From contig MNCI01014949.1 in NCBI GenBank assembly GCA_015680685.1, positions 78,129-142,128 of the forward strand: DNA of 64,000 nucleotides. The letters run 5' to 3'. Position 1 is the stretch's first letter. Each line of letters opens with the position of its first letter. This document shows positions 1 to 11,710 of this stretch, piece after piece. The translations under genes were made by a program, and so were the position numbers. Origin of the DNA: Gnetum montanum. Taxonomy: Eukaryota; Streptophyta; Gnetopsida; Gnetales; Gnetaceae. Below the pieces are notes generated by a model. The model was not told the DNA's origin. It was given only the letters and a program-made list of their open reading frames with translations, and searched no databases.

Positions 1-1792
1 AAGTCTAATAGAAGGTAAAAGAGACAAGACAAAAGGAGAAATAGTTAAGATTGAGATGGGAATGAATAGCAGGAAAGAAATTAACAAGGATCCCACCAAG
101 GTAATTGAGATCAAGGGCAAAGAAAATCACAAGGAAGAGAGGAGCATCATAGGGACCAAAGGTGTAATAGGACTCAACATAGAAATCATGACCATGAAAG
201 GTACCACTATGATTATTATGGCTATGATGAGCCTCTATTGGCTACCTAAAAGATGCTTAACATTTTGAAAGTAGTGAGAATTCCAACAAGGAATTAGAAA
301 GATAGCAAGATCAAGAGGTTCAATATGAATAATATCCCCAGATTTATATGGGGATATAATTTAGATTCATAAAATCATCTGCAAGTCTTTCATGATGTTT
401 GCCACTTGCAAAACATAGAGAACGAATGGCAAAAGTTAAAATTATTCCCAATGACACTCACTAAGAAAGTACAAAGTTGGTACTGGTTCTTGGAACTAGA
501 ATTCATTTGCAAATGAAGTACTATGTTGAAGTTCTTCAATGACAAGTACCAAACATATTCTTGAGTGTTTAAGCTGTGGAGACAAATCCAAATATGGAAA
601 TAGAAAAATCATGAGTTCTTAGATGTAGCCTTGGGCAGGTACTACTCTTTGTTGCATTGATGTCTAGGTCATGGATACTTCCAAAGGGAACAAGTCCATC
701 ATATTATAGATGAGCTCATAAATGAAACAAGGAAAACCCTTTTGGTCTATGCTAAAGGAATACTTTCTAAGATGTAGGTTCTTCAAATTCAAAGGATGAT
801 AGATCAAGTGGTTAAAGAAGAAGGAGTAATAAAAAAGTGTGAAAGTGCAAAAGAATATAACAAGGACTCCTTCATTTGCAAAAGGAAGATGCATTTATGT
901 GACTCTAAAGGGGAGGCACTACTTGATCAACTAGTGCAAAGGAAAGATTTGCCAATACAAAAATCTATCACTAAAATATCAGCTAAGGTAGATAAGATGT
1001 GGGATTCCTTGGGTGAGAAGTTCAAAATAACTCTAAAAATTACAAATGAATGGAAAGAACAAGGGAGTGGTAATCTAGAAAATAGGAAAAGGAAGGATAT
1101 AAAATAGGGTTATTATAACAATAAGGGTAAAGTTGTAGTGGTTGAAGAGATTCGAGGTTTAGAAACAGATGATGATGGCTATGAGATTTGCAAATATGAA
1201 CATTCCAAGCGATGTTTCCTAGTGTTGTCACATTTGCAAGAGTCCTAGTGTATGCATTGAATCCCATGTTTGCAAAAAGCTAAGCATCCAAGTGGTTACC
1301 TTATCCACAAGCTAACTATAGATGAAAATTCTACCCTCCAACATATTTTCCAAGTGGGACACCTCATTAACCTATAGAAAAATATCAATAGTGAAAACAC
1401 CCATAGTCATGAGGGATGCCACCACTACAACAATAATATCCCTATCGACAGCTAGATCCTTATGGATATTACATTCAACAACCTATATCCCCATGTGACT
1501 CCTGTAACCATGGTTTCTTCCCTTACCACTACTACCCCCTAGAATATTACAGAGCACATTCTCTAAGAAGGAAGCCTCCTTTTTCCTTCCATCCTCCACA
1601 ACATACCTCAATAGCTTTTGCACTAGCCACAACCACACCCTTACCACCTACTCCAGCCATGTAGGGTGAAATCCCATCACAACCATAGCAAAGAAATGTT
1701 GAGAGGGTAGTGAACTTAAAAATGAATATTCATCTGAGTGCTCCTAAACAAAAATCTTGTCAGAGATCATTCTTCAAAACCAATAGCCCCAT
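1..1792 (+). pseudogene. Element 0 gag, interrupted 3' by element A
   Basis: Degenerate gag. The opening part is rich in Lys, Arg, Glu and His, matching the charged region seen in the E and F gags. The capsid-like part follows (about 300-800), with a residue pattern resembling the LNNFPTFSGGYDLDP block of element A. Then come a Lys/Glu-rich linker (796-1107), a degenerate CxxC-x3-H motif near 1185-1215 and a Gln/Pro/Tyr-rich tail to 1792. Stops and indels break it throughout. The tail ends in a Phe-Arg/Lys-Thr-Asn-Ser-Pro stretch that also occurs in the E and F gags, and is cut there by the LTR of element A. It resumes at 8368. Confidence 0.75.
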
Positions 1793-2590
1793 TGATAAGT
1801 CGTCATTTGGGTGACTGCGATATTGCGTACACGATATCGTAGCCTATCTCCTCATCTATAAATAAGAGGTAGACAGATTAGTTAGGATATAGGAAGTTTT
1901 AGAGTTAGTTTTGATTTCAGTTTTCATTTTCTCTCTCTCAACCCTTTTCCTCTCTGTGTATGCCTGCAGTGTGATGATTGTAATTGTACGGCATCCTTTA
2001 TTCGAGTGTGACATACTTGGACATGCACATGACTGGAAATAAATATCGATATTACTTCATCATTACAGCATTCACTTAGTTTAATCATTTAATTAATTAT
2101 TATTTATTGCTTTCCTAGTTAAACTCTTCTCACCCTTAAGCTCATGTTAAACGTGGAATGAATATGACTTGATTACGAGCATTTAAGTGTGACTACTTGG
2201 TAACCCAATAGTGTACCTAGGATTTGCGCATGATAATCCCAGTGGTAGTCGTGCACGAAGTCCAAGATGTATACGAATAATCAAGGAATGGATGCTCATC
2301 GCACTTAGGCTAGCTAGATTCCTTCTCACCTTTTCTCTCATAGCTTAGTTAATATTATCTTTCCATTACCTTCAAGAGTAGCGTTAGATTAGAAACCACA
2401 TCATACACCTCACCTTGGGCTAAACCATACGTGATAAAGATAATACTAGTTCAGGTGGGAAGATAGCGAAGTGTGACCTAAGGCTAACTGTCTAGATGCG
2501 ACAATTAGTCCGTCTACGGAGTTCAATCGAATCATGCGTGTAACACTCATATTCGTATGGTTGAGTGTAGGGGTACCTCACCACTCATCA
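1793..2590 (+). repeat. Element A 5' LTR
   Basis: 798 bp, TG..CA. U3 begins TGATAAGTCGTCATTTGGG. A GATATT/GATATC pair (1819 and 1833, 14 bp apart) lies just upstream of TATAAATA at 1857-1864. The 3' end carries the sequence conserved in all LTRs here, with GTATGGTTGAGTGTAGGGG close to the end. The partner is 7532-8362. Confidence 0.9.
1815..1864 (+). promoter_or_regulatory. Element A 5' LTR core promoter: GATATC pair plus TATA box
   Basis: GATATT at 1819 and GATATC at 1833, both in near-palindromic contexts, followed by TATAAATAAGAGG from 1857. The same order is seen in every other LTR of the B, C, E and F families. A promoter role is inferred from the TATA position. Confidence 0.6.
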
Positions 2591-2591
2591 T

Positions 2592-2610
2592 TGGCACCAT
2601 TGCCAAGGAT
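2592..2610 (+). other. Element A primer-binding site, tRNA-Asp type
   Basis: TGGCACCATTGCCAAGGAT starts one base after the LTR end. From memory of the plant tRNA-Asp(GUC) 3' end, the expected site is TGGCGCCGTTGCCGGGGAT. The three differences are all G to A, and all fall at CpG positions of the expected site. Confidence 0.7.
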
Positions 2611-2731
2611 AGTGCTAGTTATCTAGATTAGTTATATCATACAAGGTCGTTGTATAGGAATTAACGATATATCTTTTAAGAAGAATTAATTACAAAAAGT
2701 CACATATGAATTCACACACAGCTTCACAACC

Positions 2732-4716
2732 ATGCCTCTCCTACAAGACTATGATAATGTCATACTTAATGAGGAAATTCATTGGAGAATCAACGAATTA
2801 TATGACAATGAAGATTGGAGTACGCAATTTGAGGTGGGTATTTCTTATAAGCATAAATGAAGGCAACATCATCCCAATGCACAAAAGCATAACTTACTTG
2901 ATGACGATGAACCCCCACTGGCCACTACAAGCCTAATGCAAATACAAGAGGCTATTCGAATCTCCCGTAGGCATCATAAAGAGAGCCGCCTACCCAGGCT
3001 CAATTTAAACAACTTCCCTACTTTCTCAGGAGGCTATGACTTAGATCCACATCAACATTTACAAGCCTTCTATGATGCCTGCACATGGTACAACATTGAT
3101 AGCGGTTGGCAAAAACTTAAGCTGTTTCCTATGACACTCGTTGGCCAAGCAAAAGTATGGTATAGATCGTTAAAACCAAATTCAATACGACGTTGACCAA
3201 AAATGGTAGAACTCTTTAGCGAAAGATATCAAACCTACGCAAGAGTGTCAACCTTGAGGAAACAAATCCAAGGGTGTAAAAAAGCACAACATGAACCCTT
3301 GGACATGGCCTTAGAAAGATATTATACACTGTTAAATAATTGTCCAAGCCATGAGTTCTTCGAGGAAAGGCTAATGTACCATATCATTAATGCGCTTTGT
3401 GATGAAACAAGAGAGACCGTAGGAATGTATACCCAAGGTCAACTATACGAACTACGAACCCATCAAGTCCAAGAGCTTATTAAGTGGGTAGCAAAACAAG
3501 AAAGAGAAATGGTTAGATGGGAGATTGTTGAAAAGCATCAATGGGACCAAAATTTCAACTTAACAAAGGTCCATGATCATAAAAAGGAAAAATCGACTTA
3601 TCACAAGGAGAAAAAACCATCTTTGCCAGTACAAAAATCGTTAGAGGAAGTTGAGGCAAAGATCAATAAGATGTTGGAATGGACATATAAAAAGTGTGGA
3701 GAAGTCATTGATATTATTGGAGATAGAGTTTTGAAAACCCGAGAAGTAGGACAAAATATCATTAGACATTCAGAAAGAAGGAATGAAGAAAATAAGAGCT
3801 CAACTGCCAATCATACGTATGAATGCAACATATGCCTGTATGATCACCCCAAGGGCTAATGCCCAATCTTGTTACATTTATATGAGCATTGGGGAAGCAC
3901 GTTACATCCAAAGTTTGTATAGAGATAGTATGTTTGAACACAGTGGCAAAAATCCCAGTTGTGGGAGAATCCACCCCTAAACTGGAGATACCCTTCATAT
4001 TATCTGAATCCAAATACTTATCTAGTTCAACATCTTGTTTCTCCAACTGGGCCAACATACTCTATCTCACCACATTACCATTCTCCACAATACTATCAGG
4101 CCATGTCCTCAACACCACCACCACCTTGTGCATCTTACACTTCTCCCAATTTTCAACATTCTCATCCTTTCCCTCCTTCTACATCACCACCAACTATTCC
4201 TAAGGTATCTACACCACAGCAACAACCCACGAATGCTACTTGTGCTACTATTTCCAACAGCGGTGATAGACCTCAGAAACATTGAAGACGTCCCTTCTTT
4301 AGAAATGACCCTAGGAAGGGACAACACAATTCTAAGGCCATTGCATCCTCTGACTCAGCACAAGTCCAACACTGTGGTGAACCCTTATCTTCAAATCCAA
4401 CACCTCATGGTACTTCATTAAGGCCACCAACAAACACTCCAACAACCATACGGCCCAACGAACACAACCATGGGAGGCAATGTCTTGATCCTTGCATACT
4501 ATCTTCCAGTCACAAACATCATAGTGGGTCAACTCCTTACCCAAGAACCACATCTTACAAATTGCCCCACTATGCTTACTATAATCAGGTGTGTGAACCC
4601 CGATGGGGTAAATATGACCAAGTCTGAATATTTCCAACATGTAAGGATCCTCGTAACCATTTATGAATCCTTGCCATCCTCAACTATTTAGCTATGAGGG
4701 ATATCCCCCATTCTAA
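2732..4716 (+). pseudogene. Element A gag
   Basis: Structural polyprotein of the retrotransposon particle. The ATG at 2732 is in frame with nearly all of the coding region. Order: acidic N-terminus; QEAIRISRRHHKESR (from 2942); the capsid domain with FPTFSGGYDLDP, LQAFYDAC, LVGQAKVWYRSLKP and FSERYQTYARVSTLRKQIQG (about 3000-3500); a Lys/Glu-rich coiled region (3500-3800); a CNIC-x3-H zinc-knuckle variant (about 3821-3860); and a Pro/Tyr/Ser/His-rich tail. Stops are few (for example at about 3196 and 3857) and look like TGG/CGA to TGA changes. The frame shifts by one near the end, where the tail stops at TAA 4714-4716, matching the end of B gag. No protease follows. Confidence 0.8.
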
Positions 4717-6597
4717 TAACAAGCAAGATTAATAACCATTTTTTATTTTTTCTTTAATTTTACAACTTTTTTTTCCAGTTTTTCATTTTTCAATCTCTTT
4801 TTTATCTTTTTATCCTTTTGTCTTTTTACATTTTTATAAGTAATCTCATCTACAAAATAAAACACTCATGTGGCTTGTTGGTTGAGGTGTGTTCTATGTT
4901 ATTGAGTCTCGATCGATCAATTATTTAGACAGTGAGCCCATTACACCCACTCATCCACTCTACAAATAAGAGGTTCTATTCAAGGGTACAGTGATATTCT
5001 TGACATTCTTAAAACTTAAAATTAATTAGGTGTTCATTGTGCCCATAATGACGAAGGATGGACCAAAAAGGAATGATTAGGGTGTGACACCAAGGGGATT
5101 TGTGGATTCTCTTTGGTGACATCTATGGGAGTTATAATGCAACGTGGTTGTACTAATATCCTTATAGCTCTAACGAAAAATGGGAGTAAGAGTAATCAAA
5201 AGGGCACTCAAAAATCCAATGGTGTTCTAGGGGGTCCCACTGGAAAGACATGCACCCATGCCTAAAGGTTGGTGGCTTCTCTGGATTCATTCATTCAAAA
5301 AAAAAGAGAAGAAAAGAAAAAAAGAAAGGAAGAAGAAAGAAAAGTGCCACAAAACAAAAATCACTCCTCCCTTGAATAAATGTCAACTAATCGTATGCCT
5401 TGTTATTATAGTACTCTCATAGTCATTCATCATGGGATGAAACAATGCGGTGTCACTGCTTAGAGGAAAGGACTTGGTCCTGATCTTGGAACGATGGGTT
5501 AATGACATGTTAAACATGATTTTCACGCAGGATTCATTATGCCTTGGATCAGTTACCTCATGTCCCAATCTCTACGATCCCTTCTATACCCCATCTCATC
5601 TTGCTATTCATGTAATTGTTACTCGTGTCTTATGTAGCCTAGAATTCTTACCTCATTTCGGTGATATTTACATGTGTGTGTTTTGTGGAATTAGTGTGGA
5701 TTACGTTTAACCCTTTTAAGTGTTGTTACACAAGGGCAATATAGGTTGGAACCTACTTTGGGGAGGACCCACTTGTGTAATTTTTTGTAATTCTCACTTA
5801 GGACACAGCTTCTACACATCATTTATTACCCTTAGCCTATTGCTAATGATTTTCTTTCCCTTATTACTATCCCTCCTATTCAACGTTCCTATGAACCACC
5901 ACATAGCCTTTTTCTCTACCATTCGAGGTCCTTATTGATAAATTCCACACCATCATAATTTTCATGCCTTTAGAACTAGTTGAATTACCCTGGAACCCTT
6001 TAACAATCGTCAGATGTCCTTAGTTTACATCATTTAATTTCAAAAACATATTAAAAATTCGATACATTCTCTAGGTGCCTAACTTCGATAAAAATATATA
6101 TTCGTGACCCCCTGGTGCTAATCACCATCATTTGCAACTGTTCACACAAGGGAAGTTTTTCAAATTCCTTGCTACAACTCGTGATTGCACATCCCGTGCT
6201 TTCATAACCATAACTCACTTGCTGGTACTCTGATTTTCATTCCGTTTGAACCTACTTGACCCCGGAGTGTTTAGCTTAGTTGTGGGGGAGGAGCACATGC
6301 TGAATAGTGCATAAATTTTTTGAAATTCATCATCGCCCAAAGAACATATTTAAGGGTAATTAGTTGTAAAATTAAGAATAAAATGTGTCAAAAATAATTT
6401 CATCCCCTTAGCTATACCAGAAAATTAAGTTTGGAAACAACCTAAGCAAAGAGGACTCAACATTATAATCTTTCGGGGACATGTTCTTCCAATAATTAAC
6501 ATCACACAGAAATAAAGTACATCTATTAAGGCAAGTAGTAAGGTATAACCTAAGTTGGGTAACAACCTTACTAATGATTGGCCCCATGTGATTGCAA
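4717..6597 (+). other. Element A spacer between gag and the 3' ORF (candidate intron)
   Basis: No supportable gene. The T-rich start (about 4740-4830) matches the sequence after pol in E and gag in B. It holds a homopurine run at 5299-5344, the conserved block around 5731-5780 (ending CTTTGGGGAGGACCCACTT), a polypurine-tract-like TTAGTTGTGGGGGAGGA at 6276-6292, and the branch point and acceptor region just before 6598. Short ORFs here are not conserved. Confidence 0.6.
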
Positions 6598-6600
6598 ATG
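6566..6600 (+). promoter_or_regulatory. Element A branch point and mutated 3' splice acceptor before the 3' ORF
   Basis: CCTTACTAATGATTGG (6566-6581) contains a plant-like branch point CTAAT. GTGATTGCAAATGGC follows, ending at ATG 6598. In B the equivalent is GATTACAGATGGC. In A the AG has become AA, consistent with one G to A change. Confidence 0.55.
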
Positions 6601-7360
6601 GCCTCGAAACATGGACAACAGGAAGGTCCTGCTCAGGGTGCAAGTAAACAATCTCGGAGAGATGGAAGATAGGATCCTGCTGGACAACATTCAGAATAGG
6701 AGGAACAATCATTCAATATTCATCAAGAGAACCCTCCTACCATATAGTCCGGGCAGGTAGAAGGAGGAGCTGCTGCAGCACCTAAACAAGGACAACATCT
6801 CATGTTGCCCCAAGAGTGTGTTTAGGCCATCCACGAAAAGTCCACGTTCACTACAGTCATTGTGGAATTAAACTTTGAATCTTTTGCAGAGTTTGCTCCT
6901 AAGGCTATTAGGGATCACCTCAAAGGGTCTCCCTTATGGCCTATCCTCTCTGAAAGTGGTGCCTTGTACCTGGGGGAAACGTACCAATCTTGGCACAATA
7001 AAGAAGAAGGCACCATGGTTAACAATTGTGGTGTGACTGTTTATTTCTTTGTTCATGCCATTTTGAAAGTATTAAACCTTTCGAATACAGGGCCAAAGGT
7101 TGCTTTGAACCAGTTGGACACTTTCAAAATTGAGCAACTTAATAAACTGTTAACAGAGAATTAAAGGGTGGTGGAAGAAAAAGAGAAGGCTGACTGGGAT
7201 GCCTTTATGGCACAAGCACAAACTTACACGCATGCCAAGGCACTCAAGGCCTTACAAGAAGAGAAATGTTAGGCCATACTTCAACACCATCAAACCCTAA
7301 GACCTAGAGCACAAGAAAAGGAAAGACATCCATGGAGGAGCCACCGCCACCAGGAACTAC
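6598..7360 (+). pseudogene. Element A 3' ORF (accessory, after gag)
   Basis: Unknown function. From ATG 6598 one frame runs to TAA 7162-7164, interrupted by TAG codons. The N-terminus MASKHGQQEGPAQG matches MAPKRGQQGGPCQG in B and the start of the element 0 3' ORF. SFNIHQE is shared with B. The segment from 6865 (ELNFESF..PLW..SGALYLGETYQSW) is the best preserved, and its relative in element 0 begins ELNFGPF at 40451. Beyond 7164 the same frame stays charged and helical. The end, in a shifted frame, matches the EKPPPLGTT C-terminus of B. This is the position where other Athila elements carry an env-like ORF, but I see no clear signal peptide or membrane segment. Confidence 0.6.
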
Positions 7361-7516
7361 ATGAGTTCCATCCAGTTTTGTAATCATAGGATTTTCTTTT
7401 GTGTTGTGTCTCAATTTTTTTTAATCTTCCACTGCGGCATGAATAAATTCCTAGTCAGTCAATAATCCCATACCTATCCACTCTGTAATCACTGTAACTT
7501 GAGGAGAAGTTTTCAT

Positions 7517-7531
7517 TTAGTCATGGGGGTA
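7517..7531 (+). other. Element A polypurine tract
   Basis: TTAGTCATGGGGGTA directly precedes the 3' LTR. The same core, TCAGTCATGGGGG, occurs before the 3' LTR of F and is also repeated inside these elements. Confidence 0.75.
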
Positions 7532-8362
7532 TGATGAGTCATCATTTGGACGACCACGATATCACATACGCGATATCGCAGCCCAACCACGATATCGCAT
7601 ATGCGATATCGTAGCCTGTCTCCTCATCTATAAATAAGAGGTAGACAGATCAGTTAGGATATAGGAAGTTTTAGAGTTAGTTTTGATTTTAGTTTTTATT
7701 TTCTCCCTCTCAACCCTTTTCCTCTCCATGTATGCCCGGGGGGGGATGATTGTAATTATATAGCATCCTTTATTCGAGTGTGACATACTTGGACATGCAC
7801 ATGACCAGAAATAAAGATCGAGATTACTTCATCATTGCAACATTCACTTAGTTTAATCATTTAATTAATTATTATTGATTGCTTTCCTAGTTAATCTCTT
7901 CTCACCCTTAAGCTCATGTTAAATGTGGAATGAGTACAACTTGATTACGAGCATTTAAGTGTGACTACTTGGTAACCCAGTAGCGTACCTAGGATCTACA
8001 CTTGGTAATCCCAGTGGTAGTCATGCACGAAGTCCAAGATCTGTATGGATAATCAAGGAATGGATGCTCATCGCACTTAGGCTAGCTAGATTCCTTCTCA
8101 CCCTTTCTCTTGTAGCTTAGTTAATATTATCTTTCCATTGCCTTTAGGAGTAGCGTTAGATTAGAAACCACATCATACACCTCACCTTGGGCTAAACCAT
8201 ACGTGACAAAGATAACACTAGTCCAGGTGGGAAGATAGCAAATTACGACCTAAGGCTAACTGTCTAGATGACACAACTAGTCCATCTGTGGAGTTCAACC
8301 GGATCATGCGTGTAATGCTCGTATTCGTATGGTTGAGTGTAGGGGTACCTCGCCACTCATCA
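7532..8362 (+). repeat. Element A 3' LTR
   Basis: 831 bp. Four GATATC sites (7558, 7572, 7591, 7605) lie upstream of TATAAATA at 7629, against two in the 5' LTR. A run of Gs at 7738-7745 is absent from the 5' copy. It ends CTCATCA, followed by the CCCAT duplication. Confidence 0.9.
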
Positions 8363-8367
8363 CCCAT

Positions 8368-8512
8368 GAAACCCTCACAAACACCTATGGTTGTTAACCC
8401 TACCACATCTACCTCTAAAAGTATCATAGATCTACCTTCGAATCAAAAGACCTTCAACATTCATACTATTATGTTGATCCATGTGGTCACCAATTAGATC
8501 AAGGTTGGTCAT
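8368..8512 (+). pseudogene. Element 0 gag/protease junction piece between elements A and B
   Basis: About 145 bp that continues the interrupted gag. The frame reads to MLIHVVTN-stop-IKVGH, the equivalent of MLTHVVTDWIKVGH in E at the entry to protease. The stop corresponds to a TGG to TAG change. Element B cuts it at 8512, and the remainder starts at 31317. Confidence 0.8.
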
Positions 8513-9341
8513 TGATAAATCATGGTTTGCTAGGCCTTGATATCGGGTACGTGATATCAAGTACCCAATATCTCAGCTTGGATATGATATCATGATTCCT
8601 ATGTTGGCCTATAAATATAGCACTCAGGCACATGGGGAGGAGTCTTTTTGCCAGTAAGTCTTTAGGTCAACTCTTTTGTTAGTTTTTAGTTAGCTTTTCG
8701 TTCTTTTCCAAGTGCATGCCCATAGTGTGATGCTTGTAACTGTGTCATACTTGGACATGCACACAATCGACAATAAAGATCAAGATTACTCCATCATTGC
8801 AACATTCACTTAGTTTCTAATTATTTAATTTTTAATTATTATTTATTATTTTCTTAGTTAATATTTTTTTATTGTCATTTACTATTCCTGTTGTTAACGC
8901 GAAATCAGTATGTCTTAATCATGAACATTTAAGTGTAACTACGTGGTAACCAAGTAACGTATCAAGTAGTGCTTCAAGTGATGTATGCTTGGTAATCCCA
9001 GAAGTAGTACACGAAGTCCAATATGTATACAGATGATTAAGGATTCATGCTCATCCCACTTAGGCTAGCTTAGATTTTATTTCCTATTGCTTATTAGTTT
9101 AATCAAGTTATTTCTCATTGTCTCTAAGAGCAGCATAGTATTAGAAACCATATCATACACCTCACTCTAGACTAAACCATACATGACAAAGCAAATACTA
9201 GTCCAGGTGGGAAGACAATGAACTATGATCAACATATAACTATTTAGGTTTCACAACTAGTCTATCCGCAGAGTTCAACCAGATCATGCGTACATGCTCG
9301 TATTTGTATGGTTGAGTGTAGGGGTACCTCACTGCTCATCA
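8513..9341 (+). repeat. Element B 5' LTR
   Basis: 829 bp. Three units at 14-bp spacing (GATATC 8539, GATATC 8553, AATATC 8567) and a further GATATC at 8586 precede TATAAATA at 8610. It ends CACTGCTCATCA. Confidence 0.9.
8535..8617 (+). promoter_or_regulatory. Element B 5' LTR promoter: 14-bp GATATC array and TATA box
   Basis: The spacer between palindromes carries GTAC, giving alternating GATATC and GTAC cores (GATATCGGGTACGT). The 3' LTR of the same element has six units. Confidence 0.6.
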
Positions 9342-9342
9342 T

Positions 9343-9361
9343 TGGTGTTGTTGCTGGGGAT
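9343..9361 (+). other. Element B primer-binding site, tRNA-Asp type
   Basis: TGGTGTTGTTGCTGGGGAT. Against the remembered tRNA-Asp complement every mismatch is C to T (four changes), which restores a perfect 19-base match. Confidence 0.75.
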
Positions 9362-9475
9362 GGTGCTAGTTATCTAGATTAGTTATATCATACAATATCA
9401 TTGTAACAAGGTATTAATGATACATCTTTCAGATAGAGAAATTAAATTCAATTAAGTCACACACAATTCACAACA

Positions 9476-11417
9476 ATGACTCTTTCATAAGATAGCAATA
9501 ATGCAACATCTAATGAGGAAATTCATTGAAGAACCAACAAAGAAGTTTGGACTCCTCAATTTTATGCAAGAGTTTCATATGTTCATAGACACCCCAACAA
9601 TGCTCAAGGACTTTTGTCATCCAGCTCAGACACCTCTAGTGAAGATGGGACATCCCCTAGAACAAGGGGGCCCATAAGGCCTAGGACCTTCTAAATGGGT
9701 AACAAGAGTACATCAAGGGATGATTAGAAAACTTACAAAAGTCATGACGAGTTTTTCAGTTCCCTCTCTTTCTCTTCTCTTTCAACATCGGGTTGTGACA
9801 TCGATGACTATTCCTCAAGGGGTTAGCATAGAAATAAAAATCGAACCCACAGGCAAAATCAGGAATGTCAATATGAACAAAGAAAACATTGTCCCAACTC
9901 ACAAATTCATAACCTATTTAGTGATGATGAACCCCTACTAGCCACTAAAAGCCTAATGCATATAATAGAGGCTGTTCGGATATCCCGTAGGCATTACAAG
10001 GAAAGTTGTCTACCTAGGATTGATCTAAACAACTTTCACAAGTTTTTAGGAGGCTATGATTTAGATCCACAACATCATCTACAAGCCTTCTACGATTCCT
10101 GCGCATGGAACAATATTGATAATGGGTGGTAAAGGCTTAAGCTCTTCCCTATGACACTCGTTGGCCAAGCTAAAGTGTGGTACCAATCTTTAAAATTGAA
10201 TTTAATTTGACATTGGCCTATAATGGTAAACCTCTTTAATGAAAGATATCAAACCTATGCAAGAGTATCAACCTTGAGGAGACAAATCCAAGATTGGAAA
10301 CAAGGGAAACATGAACCCTTGGATGTGGCCTTAGAAAGATATTACTCTTTGTTAAACAAATGGCTAGGTCATGGGTTCTCCAAGGAAAGGCTAATGTATC
10401 ACATCATTGATGGGCTCCGTAATGAAACAAGGGAGACCCTAGGGATGTATTTCCCAGGTCAACTATATGAACTACGAATCCATCAATTCCAAGAGCTTAT
10501 TAAGTAGGTAGCAAAAGAGGAAGAAGAAATAGCCAAATGGGAGAATGTTGAAAAATCTTAACAAGATCAAACTCTTGAAGTAATAAAGATCCATAATCAT
10601 AAAGAGGAGAAATCAACTCACCTTGATGAGGTGAAACCGTTTCTACCTTTGCCAATACTAAAATCACTAAATGAAACTGAGGCAAAGATCAATAAGATGA
10701 TGGAGTGGGTACATGAAAAATGTAGAGATTATGTAGACATTATTAGAGGGAGACCCATGCAAGATAACTTTGATGACCAAAACAAACAGAGGATACCAAA
10801 CCTAGAGATAGGATAGAACACCATTCGACAATCAGAAAGAATGGCTGAAGAAAATGAGGATAGGGCTCAACCTCAAAACATAAGTATCAATGTGATGTTT
10901 GTCTGTACGATCACCCCAAAAGTCAATGCCTAGTATTGTCACATTTACATGACCATTGGGGAGGAATGCTACATCTATATTTCATATAGAAGTACATGGT
11001 TGGGCACATCCCTATCCCAAAACTTTATGGGCAATTCCACAACTTATTGTACTATCTGTAGGAAAATTCTTACTGGCCTTAGTACTATGCTCAACCGTAG
11101 TGGAAAAACCCCCAGTCATGGGGGAGGCCATCACCAAATGGACCACACCCTTCATATCACTCGAAACTAAGTGCTTATTATGTTCAGCACCCTATTTCTT
11201 CAACTCGATCAACATCTTTTGCTTCACCTCATTGTTATCATTCTCCCAAGTATCATCAACCCATGCCCTCTCCTACAGGATCACCATATCATGTTCTTTA
11301 CACTTCTCCTGACTCTCAATATTCTCATCCTCCACCTCCGTCTACATCACCACTAGTTGTATCGAAAGGTTTGACACCATAGCACCAACCAATGAACATC
11401 ACTTATGCTACTACTAT
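9476..11417 (+). pseudogene. Element B gag, 5' part
   Basis: Gag starting at ATG 9476. The long N-terminal region is acidic and Ser-rich (SSSSDTSSEDGTSPR near 9630). The capsid part contains GGYDLDPQHHLQAFYDSC, TLVGQAKVWYQSLK and FNERYQTYARVSTLRRQIQD (about 9980-10500) in the frame of the ATG. A Lys/Glu-rich coiled region follows. Near 10870 the frame shifts and then reads CDVCLYDHPKSQC, the zinc-knuckle variant. The Pro/Tyr/Ser tail is cut at 11417 by element E and resumes at 28065. Stops are mostly TAG/TGA. Confidence 0.8.
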
Positions 11418-11424
11418 TGATGAG

Positions 11425-11488
11425 TCACGATATCACATCCGTGATATCGCATATGTGATATTGCGGCCTACCTCATTGCCTATAAATA
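11425..11488 (+). promoter_or_regulatory. Element E 5' LTR promoter: GATATC array and TATA box
   Basis: Three palindromic units at exact 14-bp spacing followed by TATAAATAAGAG. It resembles the A and F LTR promoters more than B. Confidence 0.6.
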
Positions 11489-11710
11489 AGAGATAGACAC
11501 ACTTAGTTTACATAGTTAGTCATAGTCCCTTACCCAAACTATTGCCTTTTTTCCTTTCTAGAGATAGAATTATTTTTGAGTGCCCACAATAAGAGTCATA
11601 AAGTAAATGGATCTTTATTCGAGCATTGTGTCCTTAAGCATACCTTCTGTATGGTAATAAAGATGAACTTTGTGATAAACCTTGCAGCATTCAGAATAGA
11701 TTAATTAATG

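Larger units (their letters stand above)
1793..8362 (+). mobile_element. Element A: gag-only non-autonomous Athila-like retrotransposon
   Basis: The element runs from TGATAAGTCG at 1793 to CTCATCA at 8362. It is flanked by perfect 5-bp duplications CCCAT (1788-1792 and 8363-8367), and the host gag continues on both sides. Contents in order: 798-bp 5' LTR, primer site, gag (2732-about 4716), AT-rich spacer, 3' ORF (6598-about 7360), polypurine tract, 831-bp 3' LTR. There is no protease, RT, RNase H or integrase, so movement would have needed enzymes from a relative such as E, C or element 0. Confidence 0.9.

Noticed and set aside
5299-5344. AG/GAA-rich run as a polypurine tract or microsatellite of element A
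   Set aside because: It is not followed by an LTR, and the real tract is at 7517-7531; B has a similar run (29156-29254), so it is a spacer feature of unknown use.
6862-7164. Element A 3' ORF segment as an env-like membrane glycoprotein
   Set aside because: No signal peptide or convincing transmembrane segment is visible; only the genomic position resembles env-like genes.
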